From an uncultured Collinsella sp. (GTDB lineage Bacteria > Actinomycetota > Coriobacteriia > Coriobacteriales > Coriobacteriaceae), in assembly GCA_900551305.1 (NCBI GenBank), contig URVK01000015.1:1-15738 (forward strand): 15,738 bases of DNA. The letters run 5' to 3'. The position numbers and the translations under genes are program-made. Positions 14,756 to 15,738 of this stretch are shown piece after piece (the stretch's first letter is position 1; each line of letters starts with the position of its first letter). Under the pieces are notes generated by a model. It saw nothing but the letters and a program-made list of their open reading frames with translations. It searched no databases and had not been told where the DNA came from.

Positions 14756-14795
14756 AAAAAGGGCGCCGACCATCGCGGTCGACGCCCTTTCTTGT
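14756..14795. terminator. bidirectional intrinsic terminator between convergent genes
   Basis: A 14-bp stem with one mismatch pairs AAAGGGCGCCGACC (14758-14771) with GGTCGACGCCCTTT (14777-14790) around a 5-nt loop. It is followed by TTTCTTGTT on the plus strand and by TTTTTGG on the minus strand, so it can end both the bactofilin-like and the typA transcripts. Confidence 0.88.
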
Positions 14796-14817
14796 TAGAC
14801 GCTATAAAGCCCAGCGC

Positions 14818-15738
14818 TTATTTGTTGACCTGGCCGGCGCGGACGGCAGCCTTCTTGCGGTCGGTGGCGTTGAGCAGACGCTTGCGTAGGCGGATGTTCT
14901 TGGGAGTGATCTCGACCAGCTCGTCGTCGGCGATGTACTCCAGCGCCTCCTCCAGCGAGAAGGTGCGGGGCGGCACCAGCTGGACGGAGATATCGGAGGT
15001 CGAGGAACGCTGGTTGCCCAGGTTCTTGGTACGGGCGATGTTGACGACCATGTCGCCAGCCTTGCTGCGCTCGCCCACGATCATGCCCTCGTAGCACTCG
15101 GTGCCCGGCTCAACAAACAGCTGGCCGCGCTCCTGCAGCGTACCCAGAGCGTAGGCAACGGCCTTCTCGGTGGTCATGGAGATCATGGCGCCGTTCTGAC
15201 GGTTGCCGATCTCGCCGGCGTAGGGACCATACTCCAGGAAGGTGTGGTAGAACACGCCCTCGCCGTGGGTGACATTCATGATGCGGTTCTTAAGACCCAT
15301 GATGCCGCGGGTCGGGATCTTAAACTCGAGGTGCGTCACGATGCCCGAGATGTCCATACTCGTCATGATGCCGCCGGAGGTACCGAAGACCTCAACGACC
15401 TTGCCCGAGTACTCGTCCGGGCACTCGACGACGGCCTGCTCGACAGGCTCCATCTTGTTGCCGTTCTCGTCCTTCTTAAACAGGACGCGGGGACGGCCGA
15501 CCTGGAACTCAAAGCCCTCGCGGCGCATGGACTCCATCAGGACGGACAGGTGCAGGATGCCGCGGCCCGAGACCTCGACGCCGCTCTTGTCCTCGAGCTC
15601 CTCGATCTTCATGGTCACGTTGTTCTCGGCCTCGTTGAACAGGCGCTCCTTGAGCTGACGGGCGCCCACGATGTCGCCGTCGCGGCCGACGAGCGGGGAG
15701 GGCGAAGCCTCGAAGACGATGGGCAGGGCGCGTGTACT
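14818..15738 (-). CDS. typA: ribosome-associated GTPase TypA/BipA, 3' part (runs off right edge)
   Basis: TypA/BipA is a translational GTPase that binds the ribosome under stress and aids 50S assembly. The 306 visible codons begin beyond the GTPase domain, in the end of domain II (EASPSPLVGRDGDIVGARQL), then domain III (SGRGILHLSVLMESMRREGFE), domain V (IPTRGIMGLKNRIMNVTHGEG, HTFLEYGPYAGEI) and the TypA-specific C-terminal domain (RTKNLGNQRS, PPRTFSLEEALEYI, DELVEITPKNIRLRKR). The frame is open to the right edge without a start, so the GTP-binding motifs and the true N-terminus lie outside. An internal in-frame GTG at 15669 is not a start, because family homology continues upstream of it. It ends 27 bp before a bidirectional terminator. 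Confidence 0.95.
   Translation of the reverse strand, partial: STRALPIVFEASPSPLVGRDGDIVGARQLKERLFNEAENNVTMKIEELEDKSGVEVSGRGILHLSVLMESMRREGFEFQVGRPRVLFKKDENGNKMEPVEQAVVECPDEYSGKVVEVFGTSGGIMTSMDISGIVTHLEFKIPTRGIMGLKNRIMNVTHGEGVFYHTFLEYGPYAGEIGNRQNGAMISMTTEKAVAYALGTLQERGQLFVEPGTECYEGMIVGERSKAGDMVVNIARTKNLGNQRSSTSDISVQLVPPRTFSLEEALEYIADDELVEITPKNIRLRKRLLNATDRKKAAVRAGQVNK

Noticed and set aside
15667..15669. GTG as a start for a short 283-residue gene
   Set aside because: The frame continues to the right edge with TypA-like sequence, so this is an internal codon of a partial typA.

Overview
The window is about 15.7 kb of a moderately high-GC bacterial chromosome with ordinary housekeeping content. 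Gene order, codon use and several Actinobacteria-like sequence features point to Coriobacteriia, most likely Collinsella or a relative. That placement is inferred from familiarity with the families, not from a search. Almost everything from the left edge to about 10.5 kb is on the minus strand. The plus strand carries a tRNA pair and two membrane-protein genes near the right end.

Layout: (1) 1-869: 5' part of carA (pyrimidine/arginine pathway), with a PyrR-type hairpin against its ribosome binding site. (2) 876-5737: likely purD > NUDIX hydrolase > ABC half-transporter > single-TM protein, all minus strand with short gaps; an imperfect hairpin lies before the ABC gene and an intrinsic terminator ends the run. 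(3) 5856-7142: purA with its own promoter overlapping the end of dnaB. (4) 7236-8627: dnaB. (5) 8781-10540: the conserved rpsF-ssb-rpsR-rplI operon, closed by a strong terminator, with a structured leader. (6) 10541-11045: about 500 bp without a credible gene, holding promoters facing both ways. (7) 11002-11313: two tRNA-Ser genes (GGA, CGA), each followed by a terminator. (8) 11346-12616: a PD-(D/E)XK (DUF559-like) nuclease-fold gene bracketed by two copies of an 80-bp palindromic repeat in opposite orientation. (9) 12748-14690: a TRIC/UPF0126 membrane protein and an exported bactofilin-like repeat protein with C-terminal membrane helices. (10) 14758-15738: 3' part of typA/bipA, converging on a bidirectional terminator.

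The genes cover nucleotide supply (carA, purA, purD), DNA replication (ssb, dnaB) and translation (S6, S18, L9, TypA, tRNA-Ser). No CRISPR array, transposase, prophage or classical defence operon is visible. The least ordinary features are the repeat-bracketed nuclease unit, the carA leader that appears to hide the Shine-Dalgarno in a PyrR-binding hairpin, and the rpsF leader hairpin whose loop is complementary to the rpsF Shine-Dalgarno.
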